Source of the DNA: Paenalicyclobacillus ferrooxydans
Lineage (GTDB): Bacteria > Bacillota > Bacilli > Alicyclobacillales > Alicyclobacillaceae
DNA: 64,000 bases
Direction: 5' to 3'
NCBI RefSeq assembly: GCF_001399675.1
Contig: NZ_LJCO01000069.1
Location: 62,001-126,000 of the forward strand
Part shown: one piece after another, positions 1 to 7,677 of the stretch
Numbering within the stretch: position 1 is the stretch's first letter
Layout of the letters: the number at the start of each line of letters is the position of its first letter
The notes under the pieces: model-generated
The model's input: the letters and a program-made list of their open reading frames with translations, nothing else
What the model was told of the DNA's origin: nothing
Database searches by the model: none
Made by a program: the position numbers and the translations under genes

Positions 1-180
1 AGGAACTCAGTTCCGCTAAATCATCGCCGCCCGTGGCCTGAGCGCGCATAGAGGAACTGAGTTCCGCTAAATCATCGCCGCCCGCGGCCTGAGCGCGCAT
101 AGAGGAACTCAGTTCCGCTAAATCATCGCGGCCCGCGGCCTGAGCGCGCATAGAGGAACTCAGTTCCGCTAAATCATCGC
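1..180. repeat. 51-bp tandem array (array A), cut by window edge
   Basis: Four palindromes of the form AGGAACTSAGTTCC have their GTTCC cores at 10, 61, 112 and 163, an exact 51-bp period. The spacer between them is near-identical in each unit (TAAATCATCG, then a GC-rich CGCGGCCCGCGGCC-like palindrome, then GAGCGCGCATAG). The array probably continues to the left of the window. The same palindrome and the same period recur at 57.6-58.1 kb with different spacer DNA. No gene is seen here. Confidence 0.9.
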
Positions 181-235
181 GGCCCGCCAGCCATCCCGGC
201 ACTGTCGGCCGACAGGCCACAACGGATGAACGGCT

Positions 236-256
236 TGTACAAAACGGTTTTGTACA
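236..256. promoter_or_regulatory. perfect 21-bp palindrome upstream of speE, candidate operator
   Basis: The arms TGTACAAAAC (236-245) and GTTTTGTACA (247-256) are perfect complements around one central base (246). The site ends 4 bp before the AAGGAGG ribosome site of speE (261-267). A one-base centre makes a tight RNA hairpin unlikely, so a dimeric repressor site is the simpler reading. The binding protein is unknown. Confidence 0.5.
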
Positions 257-277
257 TATGAAGGAGGAATTGTTCAA

Positions 278-1114
278 GTGAAAAATGCAGAGTTGTGGTT
301 TACCGAGTACCAATCCGATAACCTCTCGATTGGCCTTCGTATTAATAAAACGATTCATAGCGAAGTGACGGAGTTCCAAACGCTCGATATCATGGAAACT
401 GAGCAGTACGGCAACCTGCTTGTGCTCGACGGTTGCGTGATGACGACGGATAAGGACGAGTTTGTCTATCACGAGATGATCTCACACGTACCTTTGCACA
501 CCCACCCAAATCCAAAGCGCGTGCTTGTCATTGGCGGCGGAGACGGCGGGGCTATCCGCGAGATCATCAAGCACCCGTCGGTTGAGAAGGCGGTTCTAGC
601 CGAGATCGACGGACGCGTCATCGAGACCTCCAAAGAGTACTTCCCGCAGATTGCGAGCGGCCTTGCTGACCCGCGTGTGGACGTCCAAGTCACGGACGGT
701 ATCCAATACGTCAAGGACCACAAAGGTGAGTTTGACGTGATTCTTGTTGACTCGACCGATCCGATAGGTCCCGCCGTCGGCCTCTTCGCCCGCGACTTCT
801 ACCAGCTGGTCTTTGAGGCCCTGACAGACGATGGCCTGTTTGTCGCGCAGACGGAATCGCCGTTCGCGAACCAGAAGCTCATCAGCCAGGTCAACGCGGA
901 TATCAAGAGCGTGTTCCCGCAGACACACATGTATCTAGCCTTCATCCCAACCTACCCGACCGGTATGTGGAGCTTTACAATGGGATCGAAGAAATATAAC
1001 CCGCTCCAAGACCAACAGCCGCAACGCGTGACGGGCACAAAGTACTACAGCAGCGATGTGCACAAGGGAGCCTTCGCGTTACCCCCATTTGTTCAGGAGT
1101 TGATCAAGGGATGA
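278..1114 (+). CDS. speE: Polyamine aminopropyltransferase (spermidine synthase)
   Basis: Transfers an aminopropyl group from decarboxylated S-adenosylmethionine to putrescine, making spermidine in the cytoplasm. The 278-residue protein has the normal family length. It shows the nucleotide-binding glycine motif VIGGGDGG (about residues 84-92) and the catalytic-region motif DSTDPIGPA (about 158-166). The GTG start lies 10 bp after a perfect AAGGAGG (261-267). Its stop overlaps the start of speB by four bases (ATGA), so the two genes are translationally coupled. A perfect palindrome sits just upstream and may control the pair. The identification is firm; whether spermidine is the only product cannot be told from sequence. 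Confidence 0.95.
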   Translation: MKNAELWFTEYQSDNLSIGLRINKTIHSEVTEFQTLDIMETEQYGNLLVLDGCVMTTDKDEFVYHEMISHVPLHTHPNPKRVLVIGGGDGGAIREIIKHPSVEKAVLAEIDGRVIETSKEYFPQIASGLADPRVDVQVTDGIQYVKDHKGEFDVILVDSTDPIGPAVGLFARDFYQLVFEALTDDGLFVAQTESPFANQKLISQVNADIKSVFPQTHMYLAFIPTYPTGMWSFTMGSKKYNPLQDQQPQRVTGTKYYSSDVHKGAFALPPFVQELIKG

Positions 1115-2106
1115 GTGGCGCAGGCGAGCATAACTTCAATGGAGGAACGATGGGATCAACTGCCGGAGTCGGCAACGCTTCCGGGGCAGGCTCAGGCCTA
1201 GGTGGCACAGGCGGGCCAGCTACCACGGCCGGGGCGGCCCGCCGCCCGCTCGATCCCGCATACAGCGGCAACGTCTACATCGGATCGAGCGAAGATTATG
1301 AAGCAGCCAAAGCAGTCATCTATGGGATGCCGATGGACTGGACGGTCTCCTTCCGCGGGGGCACACGCCTCGGACCGGCCCGCATCCGCGAGGTTTCGAT
1401 TGGGGTGGAGGAGTACAGTCCGTATCTCGATCGCGATTTATCGGACATCACCTTCTTTGACGCGGGCGACGTACCGCTTCCGTTTGGCAACCCGCAGAAG
1501 AGTGTCGAAGCCCTGTATCAGTATGTGCGTTCGGTGTACGCTGACGGCAAGCTGCCGATAGGCCTTGGCGGTGAGCACCTTGCTACGTGGGGGCCGCTCC
1601 GTGCAGCGTGGGAAAAGTACCCTGACTTGCACATTGTCCACATCGACGCACACACCGACCTGCGTGACGAATACGAGGGCGAGCCCTATTCGCACTCGAC
1701 CATCATCAAGAAGGCCTGTGATGCTATCGGACCCGATCGGATCTACCAGTTTGGCATTCGCTCAGGCACCCGCGATGAGTTTCGTTGGGCAAAGGAGAAC
1801 ACGCACTTCTACCCATTTGACGTAGCGGAGCCGCTCAAGAAGGTGCTGCCGGAGCTGAAGGGGAAACCGGTGTACGTGACGTGGGATATTGACGTGTTCG
1901 ATCCCGCTTACGCCCCTGGCACAGGCACAGCTGAACACGGTGGCATCGACCCGCGCGAAGGCTTCGAAACGATGAAGTTATTAGCGGAATTGAACGTAGT
2001 GGGCTTCGATCTGATGGAGATCTCCCCGCCGATTGACCCCAGCGAGCTGTCGCAGATCCTGGCGGCGAAGCTGATCCGCGAGGCCTTGCTGGCATTTGTG
2101 AAGTAG
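1111..2106 (+). CDS. speB: Agmatinase (ureohydrolase family)
   Basis: Hydrolyses agmatine to putrescine and urea, feeding the SpeE step encoded just upstream. The binuclear manganese site is visible as [12 protein letters not shown] and DIDVFDP, with the late family motif [10 protein letters not shown]. The protein has 331 residues, about 40 more than usual at the N terminus. The extra part is Gly/Ala/Ser-rich ([11 protein letters not shown]) and precedes the conserved [10 protein letters not shown] region. The start at 1111 overlaps the speE stop. A second candidate, ATG 1150, has GGAGG (1141-1145) four bases upstream and would remove 13 residues, leaving most of the Gly-rich tail. Enzyme identity is secure within the ureohydrolases; agmatine as substrate is inferred from speE. 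Confidence 0.93.
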   Translation: MSGAGEHNFNGGTMGSTAGVGNASGAGSGLGGTGGPATTAGAARRPLDPAYSGNVYIGSSEDYEAAKAVIYGMPMDWTVSFRGGTRLGPARIREVSIGVEEYSPYLDRDLSDITFFDAGDVPLPFGNPQKSVEALYQYVRSVYADGKLPIGLGGEHLATWGPLRAAWEKYPDLHIVHIDAHTDLRDEYEGEPYSHSTIIKKACDAIGPDRIYQFGIRSGTRDEFRWAKENTHFYPFDVAEPLKKVLPELKGKPVYVTWDIDVFDPAYAPGTGTAEHGGIDPREGFETMKLLAELNVVGFDLMEISPPIDPSELSQILAAKLIREALLAFVK

Positions 2107-2261
2107 GGAAATTGTGGGCTGGACCGGGCCGCGGGGGTCAACGGGCTGCGAGGCTGCGAGGCTGCGAGGCGAGCCAGCACGGAGTTACGGCTGTTTCGTC
2201 GAGGCCAATGGGCCAATGGGGTCTACTGCACCCAAGGGATTAACGGGAAGGAGGGCATCAG

Positions 2262-2786
2262 ATGAGGGACTTCTGGTTTTCGGAGACCGATTTCGTGGTT
2301 CCTGTTGAACTGAGCATCTCGAGGCGTAACCGATTTTTAGGCCATCTGACAACCGGCCAGCCGTGGGACGAACAGGAAAAGCAGACGGTTCAACAAGTTC
2401 GCTGGAAGCAGAGTGCAAACGTGCATGAAATCTCTTACCGGGAGACACCAGAGAATCCGAATCGCCGAGGGGGATCCGGATCGGCTGCCTCCCCCTTGGC
2501 TGCCTCCGACGAACCTCCGAACCTGACCATCTGCCGGTTAGAGCCCACAACACTGACGTGGCAACGGCATGGCGGTGTTGAATGGGAACACATTTTCGAA
2601 ACAGGGGATGTACGATCGTCTCTGATGACGGTACCAGGTATCGGTTCCATTGAGGTGAAGCTGCGGACGCGCAGCTTACGGATTGAGGTCGGACCAACCG
2701 GCGGGTTGATTGACGTGGCATACGATATGACCATGTCTGATGTCACACAGTATATTGAGCTCAGTATGCGCTTCACCCGGACGTGA
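2262..2786 (+). CDS. YwiB-like DUF1934 family protein
   Basis: A 174-residue protein whose second half matches the pattern of the small lipocalin-like DUF1934 (YwiB) family: strands around LTWQRHGGVEW, EHIFETGD, a short-chain G..YxTxxG-like region (MTVPGIGSIEV), then GGLIDVAYDM near the end. Function in this family is unknown. The middle (about residues 65-85) is a Ser/Ala/Gly/Pro stretch that looks like a low-complexity insertion. ATG 2262 has AAGGAGG at 2248-2254, a strong site. The YwiB family is often near argS in Bacilli; no argS is seen here and a catabolic cluster follows instead. Family call is by eye and moderately sure. Confidence 0.65.
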   Translation: MRDFWFSETDFVVPVELSISRRNRFLGHLTTGQPWDEQEKQTVQQVRWKQSANVHEISYRETPENPNRRGGSGSAASPLAASDEPPNLTICRLEPTTLTWQRHGGVEWEHIFETGDVRSSLMTVPGIGSIEVKLRTRSLRIEVGPTGGLIDVAYDMTMSDVTQYIELSMRFTRT

Positions 2787-2922
2787 ACTCCGGTTTCGCC
2801 CCAGCCGCGTTGACGGGATTCAGGCACGGTAGCGGCATTCAGGCATAGCGACGGGACTCAGATGTAGCGGTGGGACCCAGATATACCGGTGGATTCAGGC
2901 ATATCAAAAGGAGGCACACGCA

Positions 2923-4710
2923 GTGGCCGATCTCGATTTAAGCCGCGACGGACTCGTTGAGATCCTCGATACCATTGATGAAGGCATTCATGCCGTGAAT
3001 CTCGCGGGTGAGACAACGGTCTACAATTGTGCTGCTGCGCGCCTCGACGGCCTCAAACCGGAAGATGTGCTCGGTAAACACCTTCTCGAGTCTTTTCCGT
3101 CACTCGAAAACGGCACAAGCACGTTGCTTCAGGTCCTGAAAACTGGCAAGCCTATCTATAATCGCCCGCAGACCTACACCAATTACCTTGGCGTTAAAGT
3201 CCACACGGTGAACACAAGCCTGCCCATCCTCTCGGAAGGCCACCTCGTTGGCGCGCTTGAGGTGGCGAAAGACTTCACCCAGGTCAAGCGGCTGTCGGAG
3301 CAGGTGCTCGAGTTGCAAGCGCAGGTCACCGGATCGAGCAGGAAGAGGGGGGCTGCAGGTAGCGGATCGGCAAGCGGATCGGCAGAGAACCGATCGACGA
3401 GGGCCGTCTACCGTTTTTCACACCTGTTAACGAAGTATGATCCGCTCCTCGAAATCAAACGCCAAGCCGAACGCGCGGCACAGACGAGTTCTCCGGTGCT
3501 CATCTACGGAGAGACGGGAACCGGCAAGGAACTGCTGGTTCAGGCCATCCACAACGCCAGCCCGCGGCAACAGGAACCTTTTTTAGCGCTGAACTGTGCG
3601 GCGCTTCCTGCGTCGCTGCTCGAAGGGATCCTGTTTGGCACGGTGCGGGGGAGTTTTACGGGTGCCGAAGATCGGGCAGGGTTGTTCGAGCTCGCCAACG
3701 GAGGAACAATTTTTCTTGACGAGATCCAGTCGATGCCGCTTGAACTTCAGGCGAAACTCCTGCGCGTCCTGCAGGAAGGCGAGCTGATGCGCGTTGGCGA
3801 TTTTCATGTTCGACGGATCGACGTCCGTGTCATCACGGCGACGAACCTTCGCCCGGAGAATGCGGTTCAGGCGGGGCAACTGCGCGGTGACCTCTACTTT
3901 CGCATCAACGTGGTGCGGTTTGATTTGCCGCCCTTGCGGGATCGCCATGTCGATCTCGCTCTCCTCACCGACCACTTCATCGGCAAACTGAATGGCCGTT
4001 TCGGCGCGCGCGTTCGCGGTGTGACCAAGGATGTGGCAGAACTGTTTGCTGTCTACACTTGGCCTGGCAACGTGCGTGAGCTTGAGAACGCGCTGGAGGC
4101 GGCGATGAACTTGATCGATGACGGGTGGATCGGTATCGAAAGCCTCCCCGTGCACCTGCGGAACTTCGCCCGTCAGCACGGTTTGGGTGAGGACGGTGCC
4201 GAGGCGGGGACAGGGGTGGGCCTGCAGGGGGCACCAGGGCTCGGTCGCGATGGCCAGCGCGGTGAGCGAGGGGCTGGAGTTGCCGATGGAGATGGAGTTG
4301 CCGACGGAGATGGAGTTGCCGACGGAGATGGAGTTGCCGACGGAGATGGACGCGAGGCTGGGAACACAGCCGCGCATATCGATAGGCACATGCATTCAAC
4401 GGTCGTAGCAGATAGGCGCGCCGATAATTCGGCACAAGAGTCATCGGGCAAAGTGCATTGTGCCGAAAATCCAGCACAAGAACAGTGGGTAGATGCCTTA
4501 GAAGAGGTTGGGCTGCCAGAGTTTTGGCACAACATCGAGCAATCACAGCCACCCACAGTCGGTTGGAGAGAATTACAAAGTGGTTTTGAACGGATTATCT
4601 TGAAGCATGCCTTGGCGTCAGCCCACGGGAACGTAAAACAGGCCGCATCGACATTGGCAATCCCTCGGCAGACCCTGCAGTATCGCCTAAAGCAGCTGGA
4701 TTTAACTTAG
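2923..4710 (+). CDS. RocR-like sigma-54-dependent activator (PAS, AAA+, Fis-type HTH)
   Basis: Bacterial enhancer-binding protein that would drive sigma-54 promoters in response to a small ligand. An N-terminal PAS domain covers about residues 1-125. The AAA+ domain has Walker A GETGTGKE (about 196-203), the sigma-54 contact loop in the RocR-type form GSFTGA (about 243-248) and Walker B FLDEI. The C terminus is a Fis-type helix-turn-helix (about 560-594, ending QTLQYRLKQLDLT). Between AAA+ and HTH is a linker of more than 100 residues with repeated GDGVAD units (about 450-476), encoded by an 18-bp repeat. GTG start with AAGGAGG a few bases upstream. It precedes kdd, whose promoter region has a sigma-54-like site, so it is probably the lysine pathway activator (inference). 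The 3' end is duplicated just downstream. Confidence 0.88.
   Translation: MADLDLSRDGLVEILDTIDEGIHAVNLAGETTVYNCAAARLDGLKPEDVLGKHLLESFPSLENGTSTLLQVLKTGKPIYNRPQTYTNYLGVKVHTVNTSLPILSEGHLVGALEVAKDFTQVKRLSEQVLELQAQVTGSSRKRGAAGSGSASGSAENRSTRAVYRFSHLLTKYDPLLEIKRQAERAAQTSSPVLIYGETGTGKELLVQAIHNASPRQQEPFLALNCAALPASLLEGILFGTVRGSFTGAEDRAGLFELANGGTIFLDEIQSMPLELQAKLLRVLQEGELMRVGDFHVRRIDVRVITATNLRPENAVQAGQLRGDLYFRINVVRFDLPPLRDRHVDLALLTDHFIGKLNGRFGARVRGVTKDVAELFAVYTWPGNVRELENALEAAMNLIDDGWIGIESLPVHLRNFARQHGLGEDGAEAGTGVGLQGAPGLGRDGQRGERGAGVADGDGVADGDGVADGDGVADGDGREAGNTAAHIDRHMHSTVVADRRADNSAQESSGKVHCAENPAQEQWVDALEEVGLPEFWHNIEQSQPPTVGWRELQSGFERIILKHALASAHGNVKQAASTLAIPRQTLQYRLKQLDLT
4270..4350 (+). repeat. 18-bp coding repeat (GDGVAD) in the activator gene
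   Basis: About four copies of an 18-bp unit (GATGGAGTTGCCGACGGA) encode GDGVAD repeats in the linker between the AAA+ and HTH domains. In the duplicated copy near 5.2 kb the same place holds a pure GAGATG hexamer run. Confidence 0.85.
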
Positions 4711-5220
4711 TCTGCGGGCCGTCTATGGGTTTGTGGTACGAGTCTGTACGTTTGTCGCTGCACCTAGCTGTAGGTGGCTGTATGTGGCTGTATGTGGCTG
4801 TATGTGGCTGTATGTGGCTGTATGTGGCTGTATGTGGCTGTATGTGGCGATGATACCTGTATGGGTATGCCTCTGAGCTAAGGCACAAAAGTTCCCTTCA
4901 GCACCCCACAACGTCCTTTGTTACCCTCGTATCAATAAAATACCTACCTGGGTATTCTGCGATAGCGTACAAACGTTCCCTTACCCTCCCCTTTTCGCTG
5001 TCTCCTGCCGAAATAAGACCCAGAATTTCCTCTGTAGCCTCAAACCATCCCCGGATTGGCTTGAATTTGGATGATAGAGGACGTTTCGTCCTCTATTCCA
5101 TTTGGTCTTTTAAAATCCAGGCCTACAAGGGAAGCATTTTCCCTTAGCACGCCCCACCCCCATCCGGCTCGCTGTAGTGACTCCACTCCAACTCACCATC
5201 GTGCTCCGACCTCCCGACGG
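4711..5220. other. Intergenic region with decamer array and hairpins
   Basis: No gene seen. Starts with about nine copies of the decamer TATGTGGCTG (about 4772-4848). Then come short motifs of the ACAAAAGTTCCCTT type (4882, 4967) and a hairpin at 5073-5097 (stem GATAGAGGACG, loop TTT). The whole block reappears about 0.9 kb downstream as part of a tandem duplication. Confidence 0.75.
5073..5097. repeat. Dispersed hairpin element, copy 1
   Basis: Stem GATAGAGGACG / CGTCCTCTATT with a TTT loop. Nearly the same 40-bp sequence lies at 5954-5978 (inside the tandem duplication) and, inverted, at 21819-21843, where an A-T pair of the stem is replaced by C-G. Confidence 0.75.
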
Positions 5221-5290
5221 AGATGGAGATGGAGATGGAGATGGAGATGGAGATGGAGATGGAGATGGAGATGGAGATGGAGATGGAGAC
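5217..5290 (+). repeat. GAGATG hexamer microsatellite
   Basis: About twelve head-to-tail copies of GAGATG, at the position that corresponds to the GDGVAD coding repeat of the upstream copy. On the plus strand it can read Met-Glu or Gly-Asp repeats. Confidence 0.9.
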
Positions 5291-5641
5291 CGGGAACACA
5301 GCCACGCATTTCGAGAGGCACATGCGTTCAACGGTCGTAGTAGATGCGCGCGCCGATAATTCGGCACAAGAGTCATCGGGCAAAGTGGATTGTGCCGAAA
5401 ATCAAGCACAAGAACAGCGGGTAGATGCCTTAGAAGAGGCCGGCTGCCAGAGTTTTGGCATAACATCGAGCAATCACAGCCACGCACGGTCGGTTGGAGA
5501 GAATTACAAAGTGGTTTTGAACGGATTATCTTGAAGCATGCCTTGGCGTCAGCCCACGGGACCGTCAAACAGGCCGCCGAGACATTGGCCATCCTTCGGC
5601 ATACCCTGGAGTATCGCCTAAAACAACTGGATTTAACTTAG
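5221..5641 (+). pseudogene. Degraded duplicate of the activator's 3' end
   Basis: From about 5300 to 5641 the DNA repeats 4370-4710 at an offset of 931-932 bp. It still encodes the activator's last 60 or so residues (SQPRTVGWRELQSGFERI to the Fis-type HTH, ending YRLKQLDLT) but with a one-base loss near 5440 that breaks the frame (GLPEFWHNIEQ becomes GCQSFGITSSN in the upstream frame). Changes hit the HTH too (PRQTLQ became LRHTLE). It begins in a GAGATG hexamer run (about 5217-5290). No ribosome site or start was found for a stand-alone HTH peptide, although an open frame exists from 5390. Best read as a decaying fragment. Confidence 0.8.
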
Positions 5642-6083
5642 TCTGCGGGCCGTCTATGGGCTTGTGGTACGAGTCTGTATGTTTGTTGCTGCACCTAGCT
5701 GTATGTGGCTGTATGTGGTTGTACGTGGCGATGATACCTGTATGGGTATGCCTCTGAGCTAAGGCACAAAAGTTCCCTTCAGCACCCCACAACGTGCTTT
5801 GTTACCCTTGTATCAACAAAATACCTACCTGGGTATTCTGCGGTAGCGTACAAAAGTTCCCTTACCGTCCCTTTTTCGCTGTCCCCTGACGAAATAAGAC
5901 CCGGAATTTCCTCTGTAGCTTCAAATCATCCCTGGATTGGCTTGAATTTGGATGATAGAGGACGTTTCGTCCTCTATTCCATTTGGTCTTTTAAAATCCA
6001 GGCCTACAAGGGAAGTATTTTCCCTTAGCAGGCCCCCCCTCGCTGTCGTGCCCCGCCCCTCGACCTCCCGACCAAAGCACTGG
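5642..6083. other. Second copy of the intergenic block
   Basis: No gene seen. Repeats the region after the activator: two decamer remnants, ACAAAAGTTCCCTT motifs near 5763 and 5848, the hairpin element at 5954-5978 and a GGGAAGTATTTTCCC palindrome near 6010. Confidence 0.75.
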
Positions 6084-6099
6084 TGGCACACTTTTTTCA
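6084..6099 (+). promoter_or_regulatory. Candidate sigma-54 promoter of the kdd-kam genes
   Basis: TGGCAC at 6084-6089 and TTTCA at 6095-6099 match the -24/-12 pattern TGGCAC-N5-TTGCW with correct spacing. The only weak point is T for G in the -12 GC pair. It lies 48 bp before the kdd start and the nearest upstream complete gene is a sigma-54 activator. Confidence 0.55.
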
Positions 6100-6146
6100 T
6101 AATTCTTTCTTTCAGATAAGACACCAGTGTCAGGAGGGAGAAGGGT

Positions 6147-7436
6147 ATGCCGCACACCTACAACAATTCGCACACCAACCTAGGCCTCAGCGCTGAGGGA
6201 GGCCAAAGTGGCCACGCCACCAGCCCGGGCCCTGTGAACACACCCACGAGCCAGACGCCCACGGGTCAGCCGCCCCTGAGCCAGCCGGACCCGAGCCAGC
6301 CGGACCCGAGCCAGCCGGACCCGAGCCAGCCGAACCCGAGCCAGCCGCCCACGGGTCTGCCAAGCGCCCCCAGCGTTCACGCGGACTCGGGAATGACCGA
6401 CGATCCCTACGGTCTCTACCGGGTGGTGACCCCAGAGGGGAGCATGCCGCAGGCCGCCTGGAGGGTTGACAACACGCCTGTGTGCCGCGGGGGTGAGATT
6501 CTCATTGACGTCGAGATGCTGAATATCGATTCGGCCTCGTTCACGCAGATCAAGTCAGTCGCGGACAACGACCCTGCCCGCGTGGCGGAAGAGGTCAAAA
6601 AAATCGTCGACGATCGCGGCAAGATGCACAACCCCGTAACAGGGTCCGGCGGGATGTTGATTGGCCGGGTGAAGGAAATCGGATCGCGCATCGAGGCTAG
6701 AGGGGATGTACAGGTTGGCGATCGCGTTGCAACCCTCGTTTCCCTATCCCTGACACCACTGGAGTTACGCCAGATTCATCACGTCGACATGCACAATGCG
6801 CAACTCGACGTGGAGGCTGTGGCGGTACTGTTTGAAAGCGGAATCTACGCGAAGATGCCGGAGGATCTGCCGGATCGGATCGCGCTCGCCATGTTCGACG
6901 TCTGCGGTGCCCCGGCTCAAACCGCTCGCTTAGTGAAGCCGGGCAACACTGTAGTGCTCCTCGGAGCCGGCGGAAAGTCCGGGTTGACCGTGCTCGCACA
7001 GGCAAGAAAGTCGGCGGGTGACGGCAAGATTGTCGCCATTGAGTACGGGGACGCAGGATGCGAGCGGATTCGCAAGCTCGGGTTCGCTGACGTCGTCCTC
7101 AACCTCGATGCAACCAAGTCAGCCGACGTCTATCAAGCCGTAACGGACGCGCTCGGTGGAGAGTTGGCAGACGTCGTCATCAACTGTGTGAACGTCCCTG
7201 GCACGGAGATGAGCTCGATCCTCTGTGCGAAGGACCGCGGTACCGTCTACTTCTTCAGCATGGCGACCAGTTTCACAGCTGCCGCACTCGGCGCCGAGGG
7301 AGTCGGCAAGGATGTGGACCTCATGATTGGCAACGGGTATTGCAAAGACCATGCCGATCACGCGCTCAACCTTCTTCGCGACACACCGGCCTTGCTGGAG
7401 GTCTTTGAACAGAAGTTTGCTGCCGGCGCAAAGTGA
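6147..7436 (+). CDS. kdd: L-erythro-3,5-diaminohexanoate dehydrogenase
   Basis: Oxidatively deaminates 3,5-diaminohexanoate to 5-amino-3-oxohexanoate with NAD(P), the third step of lysine fermentation. Family hallmarks are EILIDVEMLNIDSASFTQI, HNPVTGSGGMLIGRVKEIG and the nucleotide-binding VVLLGAGGKSG. From Met83 (6393) the protein aligns with known Kdd. The 82 residues before it are a Pro/Ser/Gln-rich extension with QPDPS repeats (about 46-66) coded by a 15-bp repeat. The start at 6147 has AGGAGG at about 6133-6138, whereas no good site precedes 6393, so the extension is probably translated. First gene of kdd-kamABCDE, 240 bp from kamA. Confidence 0.92.
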   Translation: MPHTYNNSHTNLGLSAEGGQSGHATSPGPVNTPTSQTPTGQPPLSQPDPSQPDPSQPDPSQPNPSQPPTGLPSAPSVHADSGMTDDPYGLYRVVTPEGSMPQAAWRVDNTPVCRGGEILIDVEMLNIDSASFTQIKSVADNDPARVAEEVKKIVDDRGKMHNPVTGSGGMLIGRVKEIGSRIEARGDVQVGDRVATLVSLSLTPLELRQIHHVDMHNAQLDVEAVAVLFESGIYAKMPEDLPDRIALAMFDVCGAPAQTARLVKPGNTVVLLGAGGKSGLTVLAQARKSAGDGKIVAIEYGDAGCERIRKLGFADVVLNLDATKSADVYQAVTDALGGELADVVINCVNVPGTEMSSILCAKDRGTVYFFSMATSFTAAALGAEGVGKDVDLMIGNGYCKDHADHALNLLRDTPALLEVFEQKFAAGAK

Positions 7437-7677
7437 CTAGACCAGAGGGGCCCATGTGAACCGGTTACCTCTACAACAGCCACCACTCAAACGGTGTTGC
7501 AATCGGCTGCGTGGAACCTGCTCAAGTGACAATGGCCGGCCAGATTAACGCCCTGAAATCTTGAACCGGCTAGATTCGGCTAGATTCACACCTTGATACC
7601 CTAAACGGCCTGGGCCCGCGCCCACCCGTCTACCTTAGCCGTTTACCTTAGCTGTCTACCCTAAAGGAGGATGACCC
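7437..7677. other. Short intergenic region before kamA
   Basis: Contains small direct repeats (GGCTAGATTC twice near 7567; TTACCTTAGC/TTACCTTAGCTG near 7630) and the kamA ribosome site AAAGGAGG just before 7678. No terminator or promoter was convincing, so kdd and kamA may share a transcript. Confidence 0.5.

Larger units (their letters stand above)
4290..6035. repeat. Tandem duplication of about 0.93 kb
   Basis: The segment from the activator linker to about 5.2 kb is repeated at about 5.22-6.03 kb. Offsets are 931-932 bp in the coding part and 881 bp after the decamer array, because the second copy has lost about five TATGTGGCTG units. Copies differ by scattered substitutions, so the event is not very recent. 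Confidence 0.88.

Noticed and set aside
3583-4552. Minus-strand open frames opposite the activator
   Set aside because: Shadow frames of a GC-rich gene with strong codon bias; no start signals or motifs.
5390-5641. Independent small HTH protein gene
   Set aside because: It is a frameshifted tandem copy of the activator's 3' end without a ribosome site; treated as a pseudogene.
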